Positions 9,175 through 19,018 of a stretch of DNA of 35,137 bases are shown here, piece after piece. The stretch covers positions 1 to 35,137 of the forward strand of contig JAHBNG010000145.1 in the NCBI GenBank assembly GCA_019217005.1. Direction: 5' to 3'. The notes beneath the pieces were generated by a model. It was not told where the DNA came from and searched no databases. It saw only the letters and a program-made list of their open reading frames with translations. The DNA is from Chloroflexi bacterium TSY (GTDB lineage Bacteria; Chloroflexota; Anaerolineae; Caldilineales; Caldilineaceae). Every line of letters starts with the position of its first letter. Position 1 is the stretch's first letter. The position numbers and the translations under genes were made by a program.

Positions 9175-10086
9175 CTACGGTACAAACACGATGGGTAGGA
9201 AGGTCTTCGTTCCCAGTCGTTCGATCCACGCTTTTCGCATCTGGCTCACTGTCTCCTCAAAACTATGGTCGGGCTGATAGTCTGTCTGTGGCGCAGCGGT
9301 GGATGCTTGAATCAAGGTTGCAGGCTTTTTAACCCAGGTCCACGTATAAGAGATCCGATATTTTCCACCGTGATCTTCCACCGTGATCTGACCACTGATA
9401 GGTGAATTCTCTAACTCCGAAAGATCCGGCGTTTCGATGGTAACTGGCTTAAATGGATCATCTGCAATGAGGGCGACAAGTACATCCCAAAGGACGTTGA
9501 TGAGCGATCCTAAAGCGGAAATGAGACCGGCCCGCAGCGCGTCACCGAGCAGAGCACCAAAACTAGACGAAGATGCGTTTAGTTGACTACGTTGGTTGGA
9601 CGCCGCAATGGTATCCAGTTCAGCGAAAAAATGAGTCAGCATGGCGGCCTTCGCTAGTTCAAATTCCTTGAGAGCCAGCAGCGAAAGATGAGCATCTTTC
9701 CCACCACCCGGATCCATTTCAACTAAAGACAGATCAATCTGAATCACATCTGTCAGATCGCTAACGGGTACATCTGCCAATATCCAATCATCGTATCCCT
9801 TTTGGGTCCCCTCCTCAAATTCTCCCAGCTCCTCATATTCAACTTGATCAACACCATGGACGCTGGCAATGATTGCGCCTGCTGCCACTTCATCGTGAAT
9901 TGGTTCACCATTTGTTACGTTGAGCGCTTCAATATCCTCAATCGAAAGTTGGATCCAGTCCGAGAAAATTTGCCGGGGTAAGGATGTAGCATGAACTGGC
10001 ACGATGCTTAAGCTCAATATACCGATTGCAAGAGTGAGGGACAAGACAAAACGCGTTCGCTGATTCATCGTACGGCCAATATCCAT
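9175..10086 (-). CDS. Secreted protein of unknown function
   Basis: I do not recognise the family. The start at 10086 has AAGGAG 9 nt upstream; an internal Met seven codons later is the alternative. A clear signal peptide (LSLTLAIGILSLSIVPVHA) is followed by about 270 residues. These include an acidic N-terminal half, an Ala/Leu-rich segment of possible amphipathic helices (about 140-200, G-A-L-L-G-D-A-L-R-A-G-L-I-S-A-L-G-S-L), and a beta-rich C-terminal part with Y-R-I-S-Y-T-W-T-W. It ends in TKTFLPIVFVP, related to the FLPLINR tails of two neighbouring secreted proteins. It is a single gene on the opposite strand to its neighbours, next to a decayed IS. A cell-surface location is likely; no enzyme motif was seen. 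Confidence 0.75.
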   Translation of the reverse strand: MDIGRTMNQRTRFVLSLTLAIGILSLSIVPVHATSLPRQIFSDWIQLSIEDIEALNVTNGEPIHDEVAAGAIIASVHGVDQVEYEELGEFEEGTQKGYDDWILADVPVSDLTDVIQIDLSLVEMDPGGGKDAHLSLLALKEFELAKAAMLTHFFAELDTIAASNQRSQLNASSSSFGALLGDALRAGLISALGSLINVLWDVLVALIADDPFKPVTIETPDLSELENSPISGQITVEDHGGKYRISYTWTWVKKPATLIQASTAAPQTDYQPDHSFEETVSQMRKAWIERLGTKTFLPIVFVP

Positions 10087-10180
10087 ATCAACTTTCTCCT
10101 TCCACGTTTATACGTGAATCGTATACAAAGTATTGCCATAAACAAGAAATGAATTAGGCTGTTTTCAGTTTTATTATAAC

Positions 10181-11589
10181 ACCTTATTTTTGCGCAACGA
10201 GAGCGTGATTCTATTCGTTCATGCAACTAGAGGGGGTTTCTAATCGGCCTCTAGATAGGATTTCAAGCAAATCAGAAGGTCACGAGAATAAGGATGTGAA
10301 CTTAGCAGGTCAATCCGTGAAAGTGAGCCGTTCTGAAAAGAGAGAAAACCAGGTATTTGTAATAGATCTCGAACAATTCGTTTCTGCCGGAAAGGTTCAA
10401 ATCTAGTATCCACGAGAGCTTGCTGATGGAAATGGCCTATCAAATTATGCGCCAAATCAGCCAAAAGGATAAGAGATTTTTTGAGCTAGAAATAGGGTCT
10501 TGCGACGAGAAGCTAAGTGTAACCCCATTTTATCATTACGGAATTGTTCGATTTCAGCCGCACCTCGATTGTCATAATATGAAATGAAGTGACGCTTGGA
10601 TGGCAATTTGATGGTCGAAATGTAGTAACTGACACAAATTTGCTCGTTTTTCACTCTTTTTGAGAAAATGCGTACAGGGCGATTAAACTTGATAGGTGAT
10701 GGAATTTCAGCCAGAAAGACGTCACCGCAAGGATCCCATCGAGTCACCTGTTGCGCCCACAGATGGGCACGACGGTTGGAGTTGCCCTTCATCATAAATT
10801 GATAGTTGCGGTTGAGCAGCCACCGAATATTTTCTTCACTACCTGCACCGCCATCGGTGCGCCAGACGACTCGCTCGCGTTTTTTCTCGTCTAACTCTAA
10901 TGAACTTTCCGTGGCAAGCACGGCTGGCTGAAACGATGGAGCTGTATGCTGACTCCCTGGATAGAGGTCTGACCAAACCGTTTCATGGTATTTAACCGAA
11001 CTTACACGGACCAATTGGCGTCCCGTTGCGTTTTTTTGCCGCTAAAATAGCCTTTTTGACTTTTCTGTAATCGTGGTTGTGTATTTGGCTTAGAGGCTTG
11101 CAGATTTCGCTGACCGCACTCTACCGATATTCATTAGAGTTAGGGCGTCTAATGTACGAGACATATTTGATTGCTCACTAAGCTGCTCCATCCCATAAAT
11201 TTTCGCAAGAAGTCTTTCTGGTCTGACCTTTGTATTGAACTCAGTCAGCGTTGCGCAACCACATAATATGCTAACCAGCACCTGTTCCAACTTACTTGCT
11301 GGTGTATATTCATACGTTTTGACCGGTATTTCGATCTTCTTCAACGCAGTTAGCACTTTCTCTTGATGGTAGTGTGCCAGCAACGCAGCTAATGGTGCAT
11401 ACTGAGTATTGCTGATCTTGTTCGTTAGTCCGAATTCTATTGCCATGAATGCCTCCTTGGATCGGGTATCTCTAATGAATTTCTTTGAGGCTATCCTTTT
11501 TTCGGCATTTTGACGAATTTGATCGAATAGAATCAGGCTCTTATTGTGTCAACGAATAGAATTCCCTTCCCGTTGCGCAAAAATAAGGT
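10181..11589 (-). mobile_element. Decayed 1.4-kb insertion sequence
   Basis: Inverted ends ACCTTATTTTTGCGCAACG (10181) and the complement ending at 11589 frame the element, with further pairing inward (ATTCTATTCGTT). No target duplication is visible, so the insertion is old or the element was rearranged. The transposase inside is broken into at least three frames. The TIR and protein differ from the 1.5-kb IS on either side, so this is a separate family (an IS4- or IS1380-like DDE element is possible). Confidence 0.75.
10240..11446 (-). pseudogene. Degenerate DDE transposase
   Basis: Three fragments in different frames reconstruct one transposase. The N-terminal part (11446-11090, MAIEFGLTNKISNTQYAPLA) ends just before the position where the first catalytic Asp is expected. 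The middle part (11014-10457) has W-R-T-D-G-G-A-G and a Y-x2-R-x3-E signature (YDNRGAAE). The C-terminal part (10464-10240) has L-A-H-N-L-I and R-D-L-L-Q-I-P. Between the first two, a further frame reads S-E-I-C-K-P-L-S, which suggests a frameshift plus loss of the segment with the first Asp. A functional enzyme is not expected. Confidence 0.75.
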
Positions 11590-11792
11590 CTCAGTGGTTT
11601 GGCCACTCAAATAGACAGCTTTTCTACGCTATCCCGATATGGACACATCATTATCTGGTTAGCCTGATGCTCTTGTTTAAATCCTCATTTGGATGATATC
11701 TTTTGTCGATGCTCAGCTGTGAAAGAGTGAGTTGGCTAGCCTAAAGGATATGTGTTGAGATCTGAACTTACGTTTTTACAGTTAAGCCTTTA
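11590..11792. other. Spacer between two insertion sequences
   Basis: About 200 bp of unique sequence between the decayed IS and IS copy 2. I see no reading frame of note, repeat or promoter in it. Confidence 0.4.
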
Positions 11793-13292
11793 CTTTACTT
11801 TCTGGTAAAAGAAAAGAGATGAGGTGAGAAATGTGACAAAAAGCGGTTAGCGTTTCATCCTAAAGGTAGAGAACCCAAAAAGGAGGAAGGAATGCTAACC
11901 GCGCCAGAAATAACTATAGCAGTACTGATGAATGTATTGCAAGTAACGCCGGTGGGAACAAACGTAAATGTAATGCGTCTGATGTGGGCGATGATGAATG
12001 GGTCGTTTCTGAAAAGTCGAGGAGCAATCCATAGTGGATTGAGTGAAAGCGGGTTTGAAGATGAGGAGCTCCGGCGAAGCTGGTGGAGCTTTCGATATGG
12101 ATCATGGGATATTGCAAGCCTGCTCTCATCGTGGCAAGAAGAAGTGGAGTGGAAAGGGAATGGGAGGCAAAAAAGTTAGAAGGATACCGAGTGAAAAGCA
12201 TAGATATCACAGGGTTCTGGCGACCGAAGCTGCAAGGAAAGTGAACCGACTCTATAACTCAACGGCTCGTCGGGCATTGCCCGCTCATCTTTGGAGTGAT
12301 GATAAGCTCGGGGGAGATAGGCGGGAAACGAGTGCCACTGCTCAAGGCAATCATGAGATGCGAGGTAGGCACAAAGGAAAGTGAGTTTCGGAAAAAGCTG
12401 CTGAAAGAGACGAAGAAATCACTGGAGTCAGACGAAGTGGCGGTGGTCGATGCCGGGTTTACAATCAGAGAAATGCTAGAAAGCGACGTCGACCGATTTG
12501 TCCTTCGGGAAGCGATTAACTGCACAGCGCGCCGCAATGAGTTACCCGAACGTAAGGAAAAAGGCAGACCACCCGAATATGGTGATATTGTGCGTCCGCT
12601 CTCTCGATGCTATAGGGGAAAGCGACTCGAGGCCACAACTCCAGACTCGTTTGGTCAATTTGTCTATAGTGGTCGCCTGATTCGCTATCAAGCATGGCAC
12701 AATCTCGTCCCCAGGACAACCAAGGTGGATACAGCCAACCGCACCTATTCGATTTACGTCTTTCAGGATCCTGCTTATCACACACCTTTGGTTCTGGCGA
12801 CCGTCATGGCTTTACAAGCTGAAACCATTTATCTTTTCTCTCTGGAGCGCTGGCCTGTTGAACATCCCCCCTTGGCTTCCAAGCAGATGATTGGCTTACA
12901 TCGTCAATTTGTTCATGCCGATGAGGCTTGCTTCCGCTTACCTGAACTGGGGCTGCTGGCTGGCAATCTTCTTTCCCATTTAGCCGCTTCTCTTCCTCCC
13001 ATACCGACTGGCTACTGGGATCGAGAGCCTCAAGCCACTCCCGGCAGGCTGCGCCGCGTTCTCTCGAGTGCTCTTTTTCCAACTCCCGACCAACTCGACC
13101 CTGACTTTCGGAAAAAGGCCTCGGTTTCACACCATTTACCTAAAGGCGTTCTCGCTCATCGCCGCCTCAATGCCGCTGCTTAAACTAGCCGAGCACTATT
13201 TTTACATTTTATCCCGTTTTTTCAGGGTGGATTCTTTTTTCCGCCCCTTTCGGTTTGCCCTTTGTCACTCAAGCCTTTACCAGAAAGTAAAG
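11793..13292 (+). mobile_element. Insertion sequence, copy 2 (1500 bp, frameshifted)
   Basis: It has the same inverted ends as the element at 5369-6872 and is flanked by the 5-bp duplication CTTTA (11788-11792 and 13293-13297). From about 12300 to its right end I saw no difference from copy 1. In the first 500 bp there are a few substitutions and three small deletions (G4 to G3, G3 to G2, GCGC to GC), net 4 bp. Two near-identical copies 6.4 kb apart in direct orientation are a substrate for deletion of the DNA between them. Confidence 0.93.
11892..13183 (+). pseudogene. IS4-superfamily transposase, frameshifted copy
   Basis: It starts with the same ribosome binding site and ATG as the intact copy at 5468. 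It leaves frame after about residue 90 because of 1-bp losses near 12165 and 12238 and a 2-bp loss near 12290. The segment containing the first catalytic Asp lies in the shifted region. The in-frame remainder (12296-13183, 295 codons) keeps the second Asp and the R-x3-E-x6-K region. It could be moved in trans by the intact copy. All three deletions are in homopolymer or dinucleotide runs, so read error should be excluded. Confidence 0.85.
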
Positions 13293-13606
13293 CTTTATCT
13301 ATTTCAACTATATCAGAATCACTCTGCGAACGATTGTCATTAAATTGTCACATCATACATCAGTTCCTTATGATATACTTGCGTCTCATATCGTCGCGTC
13401 TCATTTTGCAGTAAAAATAGGCAGTCGAACTTCTGTAGTCAACCCCGTAGTTTAGTGTACACCTTCATTGATCAGGCCGATCTGGGGGACTCTTGTAGTA
13501 ACTATTGCCTCTTGCTCGAATTTTATGACCCAAAGCGTGTTCCTGATGGGTAGGGGCAGGCGCGTTTTTAGTCTGCCCAGGTTGTTCAATCAAAGGAAGT
13601 AATAGT
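13293..13606 (+). promoter_or_regulatory. Upstream region of the beta-helix gene, candidate sigma-70 promoter
   Basis: This 314-bp gap holds no gene. A candidate promoter is TTGTCA (13345-13350), an 18-nt spacer, and TATGAT (13369-13374), about 230 nt before the next start codon. That would leave a long 5' leader, which has no obvious riboswitch fold by eye. AAAGGAAG just before 13607 is the ribosome binding site. Confidence 0.35.
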
Positions 13607-14197
13607 ATGTGTAACAGTTACGGGTGCATCTCTTTGCGCAAGTTTCTCTTTGCGCTTTTTGTTGGCTTTATTGCCAGCTTCTCTCTCGCAATCCCCCTCG
13701 TACAAGCCCAAACCCCCACCTGCAGTTTGGACGCTTTTGATGAAGCATCGCTAAATCAGGCGATTGCTTGCGCCAATGGTGCTGGTTCTGGCAGTTTTGT
13801 CATCCAGATTACGGGCAATATTTCTCTTACGCAGGCAACCTTACCAATTGACAGTAGCACCGCCATCATGATTACAATCCAGGGCAATGGTTTCACCGTA
13901 GATGGCCAGGGGATCAGCGGGGTTCGAGTCTTTGAGGTACGAAGCAACACAACCGTACAAATCAACAATCTGACTATCACTGGTGGCAATGTACCCGGTG
14001 ATGGTGGTGGTCTCTTTGTACATACTCATGCCAAAGTATTCCTGGCCCACAGCACCATTTTCGCCAATCGTGCCCAACGTGGGGGCGGTATTTTTAATGC
14101 ATTCGAAGCCTTGATCTGTCAAACAGTACAATACGCGATAATAACGCGGATCAAGGCGGTGGTATTTTTAATGATATTGATGGTGCCGTCTTTCTGA
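13607..14197 (+). CDS. Secreted beta-helix protein, 5' fragment (frameshifted)
   Basis: A signal peptide (about residues 12-35, ending V-Q-A-Q) is followed by C-S-L-D-A-F-D-E-A-S-L-N-Q-A-I-A-C-A-N-G and then short strand repeats with G-N-G-F-T-V-D-G and N-L-T-I-T-G-G. This is the pattern of right-handed parallel beta-helix (polymorphic outer-membrane or choice-of-anchor-Q type) proteins. The natural frame is lost near 14108-14112. Adding one base there continues as L-D-L-S-N-S-T-I-R-D-N-N-A-D-Q-G-G-G, which joins the next fragment. The last 30 residues as written (from about I-C-Q-T-V) are out of frame. The intact protein would have about 1060 residues. Confidence 0.85.
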   Translation: MCNSYGCISLRKFLFALFVGFIASFSLAIPLVQAQTPTCSLDAFDEASLNQAIACANGAGSGSFVIQITGNISLTQATLPIDSSTAIMITIQGNGFTVDGQGISGVRVFEVRSNTTVQINNLTITGGNVPGDGGGLFVHTHAKVFLAHSTIFANRAQRGGGIFNAFEALICQTVQYAIITRIKAVVFLMILMVPSF

Positions 14198-14208
14198 CAG
14201 ATAGTACC

Positions 14209-16788
14209 ATGGATAACAATGTTGCGATACGCGGGGGTGCAATAGAAAACATAGATGGCCCCGTAATCGTTTCCCGCAGCACCATCAGCCACAATAAAGC
14301 CGATGACGGGGGCGGTTTTGACAACATAGACGGGGGCATTCTGCTTGTCAACAGTACGTTGAGCGGCAATATGGCTACGAACGGGGGAGGGATGCGCAAT
14401 CAAGACGGGGGAGCCCTTCTATTGAATAGTACCGTCACAGATAATGGCGGCGGCGGCATCTTAAACATCGACAGTAGTTCATCTCTTGCCAACACCATCG
14501 TGGCGCATCAAGCATCCGGCAATGACTGCATAAACATAAATGGCACCATTGTTTCCCAGGGCTACAATCTCGATAGCGACGGATCCTGTCTGCCCATCGG
14601 TGTTGCTCAACTGGAAGATCAAGCCAACACGGACGCAAAAATTGGTTCATTAGAAGACAATGGTGGTGCCACGTTGACCCACGCCCTGTTGCGAAACAGC
14701 CCAGCCTTGGAAGGTGGCAACACCGAAACCTGTACAAATGGCCTCGTCGACAGTAAAGACCAGCGGGGTCTTGCGCGGCCACAGGGAATCAATTGCGATA
14801 TCGGTGCATTTGAGTTTCAATATCGCGGTGCTGATCTGGGGGTAACGAAACACGATATCGTGGATCCGGTAATGCGTGGTCAGAACATCGAATATGCTAT
14901 TACCGTCACCAATTACGGTCCGGAACCTGCCACGAATGTTGTGCTCGTCGACATCCTCCCTGGTGGTATGAACTTAGTCTCGGTCCATCCAGGTTCACCC
15001 ACCTGCACAGTAAAGAAGGATGAAATTCGCTGTGAACTGGGTGACCTAGCCAACGGCGCAAGCAGCCATGTAACCATCATCGCTGCCACGACAAATGGTA
15101 CATCCCATTACCCAGTCAACAAGGTTCAGGTCTCCTCCTCAACCAAAGATGCTACGCCAGGCAACAATTCCGAGAGCGAAGAAACGCTTGTTTGCGATTT
15201 TATCGCCACGGATGAGCTCTCTCTCAATGCAGGAATTGCTTGCGCCAACGCAGCCGCAACTGGCATACACACAGTGCAGATCGATAATGATATCAAATTT
15301 GCTCCGCCGACCGATCCAGTAGATGAGCAGGCGGTTCGTGAGATTATCACGGCTCTTGAAAAGACCATCGAGATGTTACGCAGCAATCCCAATCTGCCCA
15401 TCGATGACGCAACGCTGATGGAGATTGTTTCGATTCTTCTGACAGCACCCGATACATTGCTCGATCATGCTGCAGTACAGGAAGTCATCCTATTTCTTTT
15501 CACTGCTCCGAATAACCCGTTAGAAAATGTTGACTTCAACCTGATTTTAAATATTCTGCTTACATCGGCCACGGAACCGCTCAACAACCCGTTCGCTGAC
15601 AGAATCAACATTCAGGGGAACGGCCATACCATCGATGCGAGTGGGAATTGGCCTGTTCTCTCGATTCAGCCAGCCACACGGGTAAATTTGAATGAGCTTA
15701 CGCTGAAAGGGGGAGACGCCCCATTGGGTCCGAGCACAGTTCGCAATTTTGGTACGCTTTCAATTCAGGCCAGTACCGTCACCGAAAATCGAGCACTATT
15801 TGGCAGCGCATTGGCGAACTTTGGCCAGATGACGCTGGTCAACAGCACGGTTAGCGGCAACAAAACCTATCGCGGTGGCAGCGTCGGTAGCTTTGGGCAA
15901 CTGGCGCTCATCAACAGCACCGTCAGCCAGAATTGGGCAGAAGGGGGCAGCGGTGTTCGCGTTTTCTTTGGCAGCGCAGAATTGAGCAATAGTATCGTAG
16001 CGGATCAGCTCGCCGGACAGGATTGCAGCACCTTTCATGGCACTCTTACCTCTCGGGGACACAATTTAGACAGCGATGGAAGCTGCCATCTTGAACCGCT
16101 CCAAGGCGATCTGCCGAACGGGAATGCGAACCTGAGCCCCTTGGCCGATAATGGTGGACCAACCTTCACCCACGCGCTTTTTGCCGGGAGTGATGCGGTT
16201 AACGCTGGTGACAACAACATATGCACAAGCGCTCCAGTTAACAGTGTTGATCAGCGCGGGATGCCTCGTCCTGAAGGGGTAAGTTGTGATATAGGGGCGT
16301 TTGAAGCCGAAATAAGAAAAGTGAGTGAACAACTCGAGCTGCTCTCTACCAACGCTTCCTATGATTCGACGCCTCAAGCTCATGCACCGGCAGGTGTCTA
16401 CACGATTCACGCCCACTTTAAGAATAAAGATGACTCACAACTCATCGGCAATTTGTACTTTAAGGTGCGGACTCTCAACGGCAATAACGTTCTGCTCAAT
16501 GGCGATGGTTCTCCGATGGGTGCAGGTGCGATTCTCACGGTTGGACCTCCTGCAGATGCCCTGGATCCGGGTGAGCACTTTACGGTAACATTCCAGATTG
16601 GTATGCAACGACGAGCGCTGTTTAGGTTCTCTCTTAAAGCCTTTGGTGTCACATATGACGTCATCACGGCTGCGCAGCTTGATGATGATGATTTCGAAAT
16701 TGACCTATCTGTTGATGAGATTGGCCAAGAGACAGAAAGCCAAGAAACCGCAAGCTATGAGGTATTTTTACCCCTTATCAATCGCTAG
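14209..16788 (+). CDS. Secreted beta-helix/DUF11 protein, 3' fragment with FLPLINR tail
   Basis: It continues the gene begun at 13607; true coding sequence in this frame starts near 14112. It holds more beta-helix rungs (repeated N-S-T-(V/L)-(S/T)-x-N and G-G-G-x-x-N), and a segment ending C-D-I-G-A-F-E, which occurs twice and is typical of this family. A DUF11 domain lies between (A-D-L-G-V-T-K-H, with I-E-Y-A-I-T-V-T-N-Y-G-P). A second beta-helix set follows, and a C-terminal beta domain with several Asp residues. The last residues, YEVFLPLINR, match the SBBP protein at 5024. It is probably surface exposed and adhesive or scaffold-like. No catalytic residues were identified, and there is no neighbour in the same direction downstream. 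Confidence 0.85.
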   Translation: MDNNVAIRGGAIENIDGPVIVSRSTISHNKADDGGGFDNIDGGILLVNSTLSGNMATNGGGMRNQDGGALLLNSTVTDNGGGGILNIDSSSSLANTIVAHQASGNDCININGTIVSQGYNLDSDGSCLPIGVAQLEDQANTDAKIGSLEDNGGATLTHALLRNSPALEGGNTETCTNGLVDSKDQRGLARPQGINCDIGAFEFQYRGADLGVTKHDIVDPVMRGQNIEYAITVTNYGPEPATNVVLVDILPGGMNLVSVHPGSPTCTVKKDEIRCELGDLANGASSHVTIIAATTNGTSHYPVNKVQVSSSTKDATPGNNSESEETLVCDFIATDELSLNAGIACANAAATGIHTVQIDNDIKFAPPTDPVDEQAVREIITALEKTIEMLRSNPNLPIDDATLMEIVSILLTAPDTLLDHAAVQEVILFLFTAPNNPLENVDFNLILNILLTSATEPLNNPFADRINIQGNGHTIDASGNWPVLSIQPATRVNLNELTLKGGDAPLGPSTVRNFGTLSIQASTVTENRALFGSALANFGQMTLVNSTVSGNKTYRGGSVGSFGQLALINSTVSQNWAEGGSGVRVFFGSAELSNSIVADQLAGQDCSTFHGTLTSRGHNLDSDGSCHLEPLQGDLPNGNANLSPLADNGGPTFTHALFAGSDAVNAGDNNICTSAPVNSVDQRGMPRPEGVSCDIGAFEAEIRKVSEQLELLSTNASYDSTPQAHAPAGVYTIHAHFKNKDDSQLIGNLYFKVRTLNGNNVLLNGDGSPMGAGAILTVGPPADALDPGEHFTVTFQIGMQRRALFRFSLKAFGVTYDVITAAQLDDDDFEIDLSVDEIGQETESQETASYEVFLPLINR

Positions 16789-16938
16789 TGAGGCCTCGCT
16801 GCACATACATAAATGGCGAATGGTCACTGACTGGTCATGAATGTGACTGATGATTCGGGATTAATTCGTTCTATGGCCGTCAGACCGAATCGGCGTCGTT
16901 TGGCGCAAATTAGTTCGACCAAGTTGTGAGACAATTCT

Positions 16939-16977
16939 AGATTCTCCCATGTCTGCTCGAAAGGCATGGGAGAATCT
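16939..16977. terminator. Hairpin between convergent genes
   Basis: AGATTCTCCCATG (16939-16951) pairs exactly with CATGGGAGAATCT (16965-16977) around a 13-nt loop. It lies between the convergent beta-helix gene (ends 16788) and the copper gene (ends 17021), so it may terminate from both sides. A U-run is weak on both strands. Confidence 0.55.
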
Positions 16978-17020
16978 TGTGTTTAGGAATTAGAATTAAA
17001 CAAATTCAAACAACCTACCA

Positions 17021-18910
17021 TTATACGGTAGAATCTTGCGAGCGACTCGGTAACACTTGTTGTGTACGTCGATGGTTCAACAGTTGATACGCTAGGACCA
17101 CAACCGTCAACAGCGCCACAACGAGCGCTGTATTGATCATTGTCTGTTGAAAGGGCGTGGATGGGGTAAAATAGTCGTCCTCATCTGATTCTTCGTCATG
17201 CATATCCATGATTGAGACTAAGCTTATGTCAAACATGTGCGTTGCCAATTGGCCGTTGATGATGCCCTCGACCCCTATCTGCCAGTCTCCTATCCGATCA
17301 AGAGACGTGACGGCAGAATAGAGGCCCGGCTCAACAAATGCTAGCGGAATTGGAGATGAGTCTGCCTCCGATTGATCATTATGTAAGGTGATGTACAGAT
17401 TTTCGATCGCTTCACGAGGAATTGGCTGTCCGTCTTGCCTTAACTGAATGTCAAATAAGTTGAGCCCTGTCCATACCGGTAGAACATCAACTTGAATATC
17501 TGCATTTTCTGTTTGAGCGGTAGAAGTCAAGACATCATCAGGCGTCGTGGAATCGATTGCCACATTGGCTGTCGGGGCCGATGTAAGCAGACCAGCCAGA
17601 AAGAAGACGAGTACGATCGTCCCAATCTCTACGCCGACCGAACGCACGAATCGGGCAATATATGGGACTGGTTCAGCCGTTTCCTGCAATTGCCGACGCA
17701 TGACAAAGTGATGAAAGGTCCCTAACCCAACGGCCGCGATAAATACCACAACTTTTGCCACAAGCGAAAGACCATAGAGCGTAGAGACCAACGCCGCCCA
17801 GGTCGGTATATGATAAGATGCAAGCAGACTACCGCTGACTACGATGAAGGCCACACTTAATATCGCAATGATCGAGAAACGTCGAATCACGTTGACTGCC
17901 AAATCACGGACGTCCTCAGCACCTCCGGGGGGGATGATGCGTGGTAACACAATGACTAGGGTGAGCAAACCACCAGTCCATAACATTGCACCCATTAAGT
18001 GGGCGAAATCTGAGACAAGACCATAAAGGGGTAGCATGATGCCAGAGTGACTTTCGATGCTGATCGAAAAGAGTGTTAAGCTTCCAATCATCAGCGCACA
18101 CCAATTCCATAAACGTGGTCTGACAACGGAGAACAAACCGACCAAGAAGGCGATCCCCACCACCGTGCGAATCGCGGCAATTAGACCCGCATCTAAAGCC
18201 AAAATCATCTGCGTGAACAGGGAGATGTCGACCTGACTTGGTGTTTCATAGGCAACCCACAGTTGGCTGACTACCAGCACAACGGAGACGAGTATCATCA
18301 AGATCATGGAGCCTGCAAAGATGCGGCGCAGCAGAGAAGTCGCGCTTGTGGTTCTTTCCTCTTCGTTGTGTAAGACTGGGTAGACCGCCGACAGCATTGT
18401 TGCGGGAAGACCAACGAGCAGCACAAACGTCAGAAAGAGCAGACCTCTCAAAAAAGGTTCTACGGGGTTCACATGGCTTTGACTTTCGTTGCTGGCTAGC
18501 AATCCTAAAAATGTTTCGCGATTGGGCACGGCTTCACCCACAACAAAGAAATATGAACCGCTTACCACGTGTCCGTCCACAGATAAGGTTTCCCATTGTA
18601 CCGTATATGTCCCGTCGGCAAGGGGGTTCAGCGGCACATGGACAATGGTGGAATCATTGGTATCGATTGCCGCATTGCCATTAACAAGCTGTCCACTTTT
18701 ATCCCAGACAGTAACGGTGGATATCTGCACACCCTCTGAGTAACGGAGAGTCACCTGCGATGGAGCAGAAGCGACCTGTTCGGCATTTTCTGGTATGGAA
18801 TCCTCAATTTCCGCGTGGGCAGAAATGACCGATGGGGTAAGGAAAAAGAACATCAGGACGAGATAAGGTATTATGCACCACTTCGCCCAACAATATTGTT
18901 GTCTAATCAT
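17021..18910 (-). CDS. CopC-CopD-YtkA copper protein (YcnJ-like)
   Basis: Copper binding and uptake protein of the cell envelope. I chose the Met at 18910; an upstream in-frame Met at 19018 would add 36 residues lacking signal character and overlap a palindrome. The signal peptide is residues 1-31 (cut after V-I-S-A), so His32 becomes the mature N-terminus, a usual CopC copper ligand. A CopC domain follows (about 32-135, with V-D-G-H-V-V-S-G). Next is a multi-helix CopD membrane domain (about 155-450, with F-A-H-L-M-G-A-M-L-W-T-G-G-L). Then comes a YtkA-like beta domain (about 470-570) and a final membrane helix. The order matches Bacillus YcnJ. It is the last gene of the leftward series that begins with the NRPS; a functional link is possible but unproven. 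Confidence 0.88.
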   Translation of the reverse strand: MIRQQYCWAKWCIIPYLVLMFFFLTPSVISAHAEIEDSIPENAEQVASAPSQVTLRYSEGVQISTVTVWDKSGQLVNGNAAIDTNDSTIVHVPLNPLADGTYTVQWETLSVDGHVVSGSYFFVVGEAVPNRETFLGLLASNESQSHVNPVEPFLRGLLFLTFVLLVGLPATMLSAVYPVLHNEEERTTSATSLLRRIFAGSMILMILVSVVLVVSQLWVAYETPSQVDISLFTQMILALDAGLIAAIRTVVGIAFLVGLFSVVRPRLWNWCALMIGSLTLFSISIESHSGIMLPLYGLVSDFAHLMGAMLWTGGLLTLVIVLPRIIPPGGAEDVRDLAVNVIRRFSIIAILSVAFIVVSGSLLASYHIPTWAALVSTLYGLSLVAKVVVFIAAVGLGTFHHFVMRRQLQETAEPVPYIARFVRSVGVEIGTIVLVFFLAGLLTSAPTANVAIDSTTPDDVLTSTAQTENADIQVDVLPVWTGLNLFDIQLRQDGQPIPREAIENLYITLHNDQSEADSSPIPLAFVEPGLYSAVTSLDRIGDWQIGVEGIINGQLATHMFDISLVSIMDMHDEESDEDDYFTPSTPFQQTMINTALVVALLTVVVLAYQLLNHRRTQQVLPSRSQDSTV

Positions 18911-18978
18911 CGTCTGCTTTTCTCTCGATTTCAGATATCTTCCCAGTTTGAGTTGGGCGGTAAATTGGATAGTTTTTA

Positions 18979-19016
18979 GTTGGATAGTTGGTTTGTCAAC
19001 AAACCAACTATCCAAC
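18979..19016. terminator. 18-bp-arm palindrome behind the permease gene
   Basis: GTTGGATAGTTGGTTTGT and its exact complement flank a 2-nt loop, two nucleotides past the permease stop codon (19019-19021). Related GGATAG units continue on the left. It probably folds in the transcript as a processing or termination signal; the A/T-rich tail is poor in U. Confidence 0.6.
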
Positions 19017-19018
19017 AA

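Noticed and set aside
10181..11589. Third copy of the 1.5-kb IS
   Set aside because: Different terminal repeats and unrelated transposase sequence.
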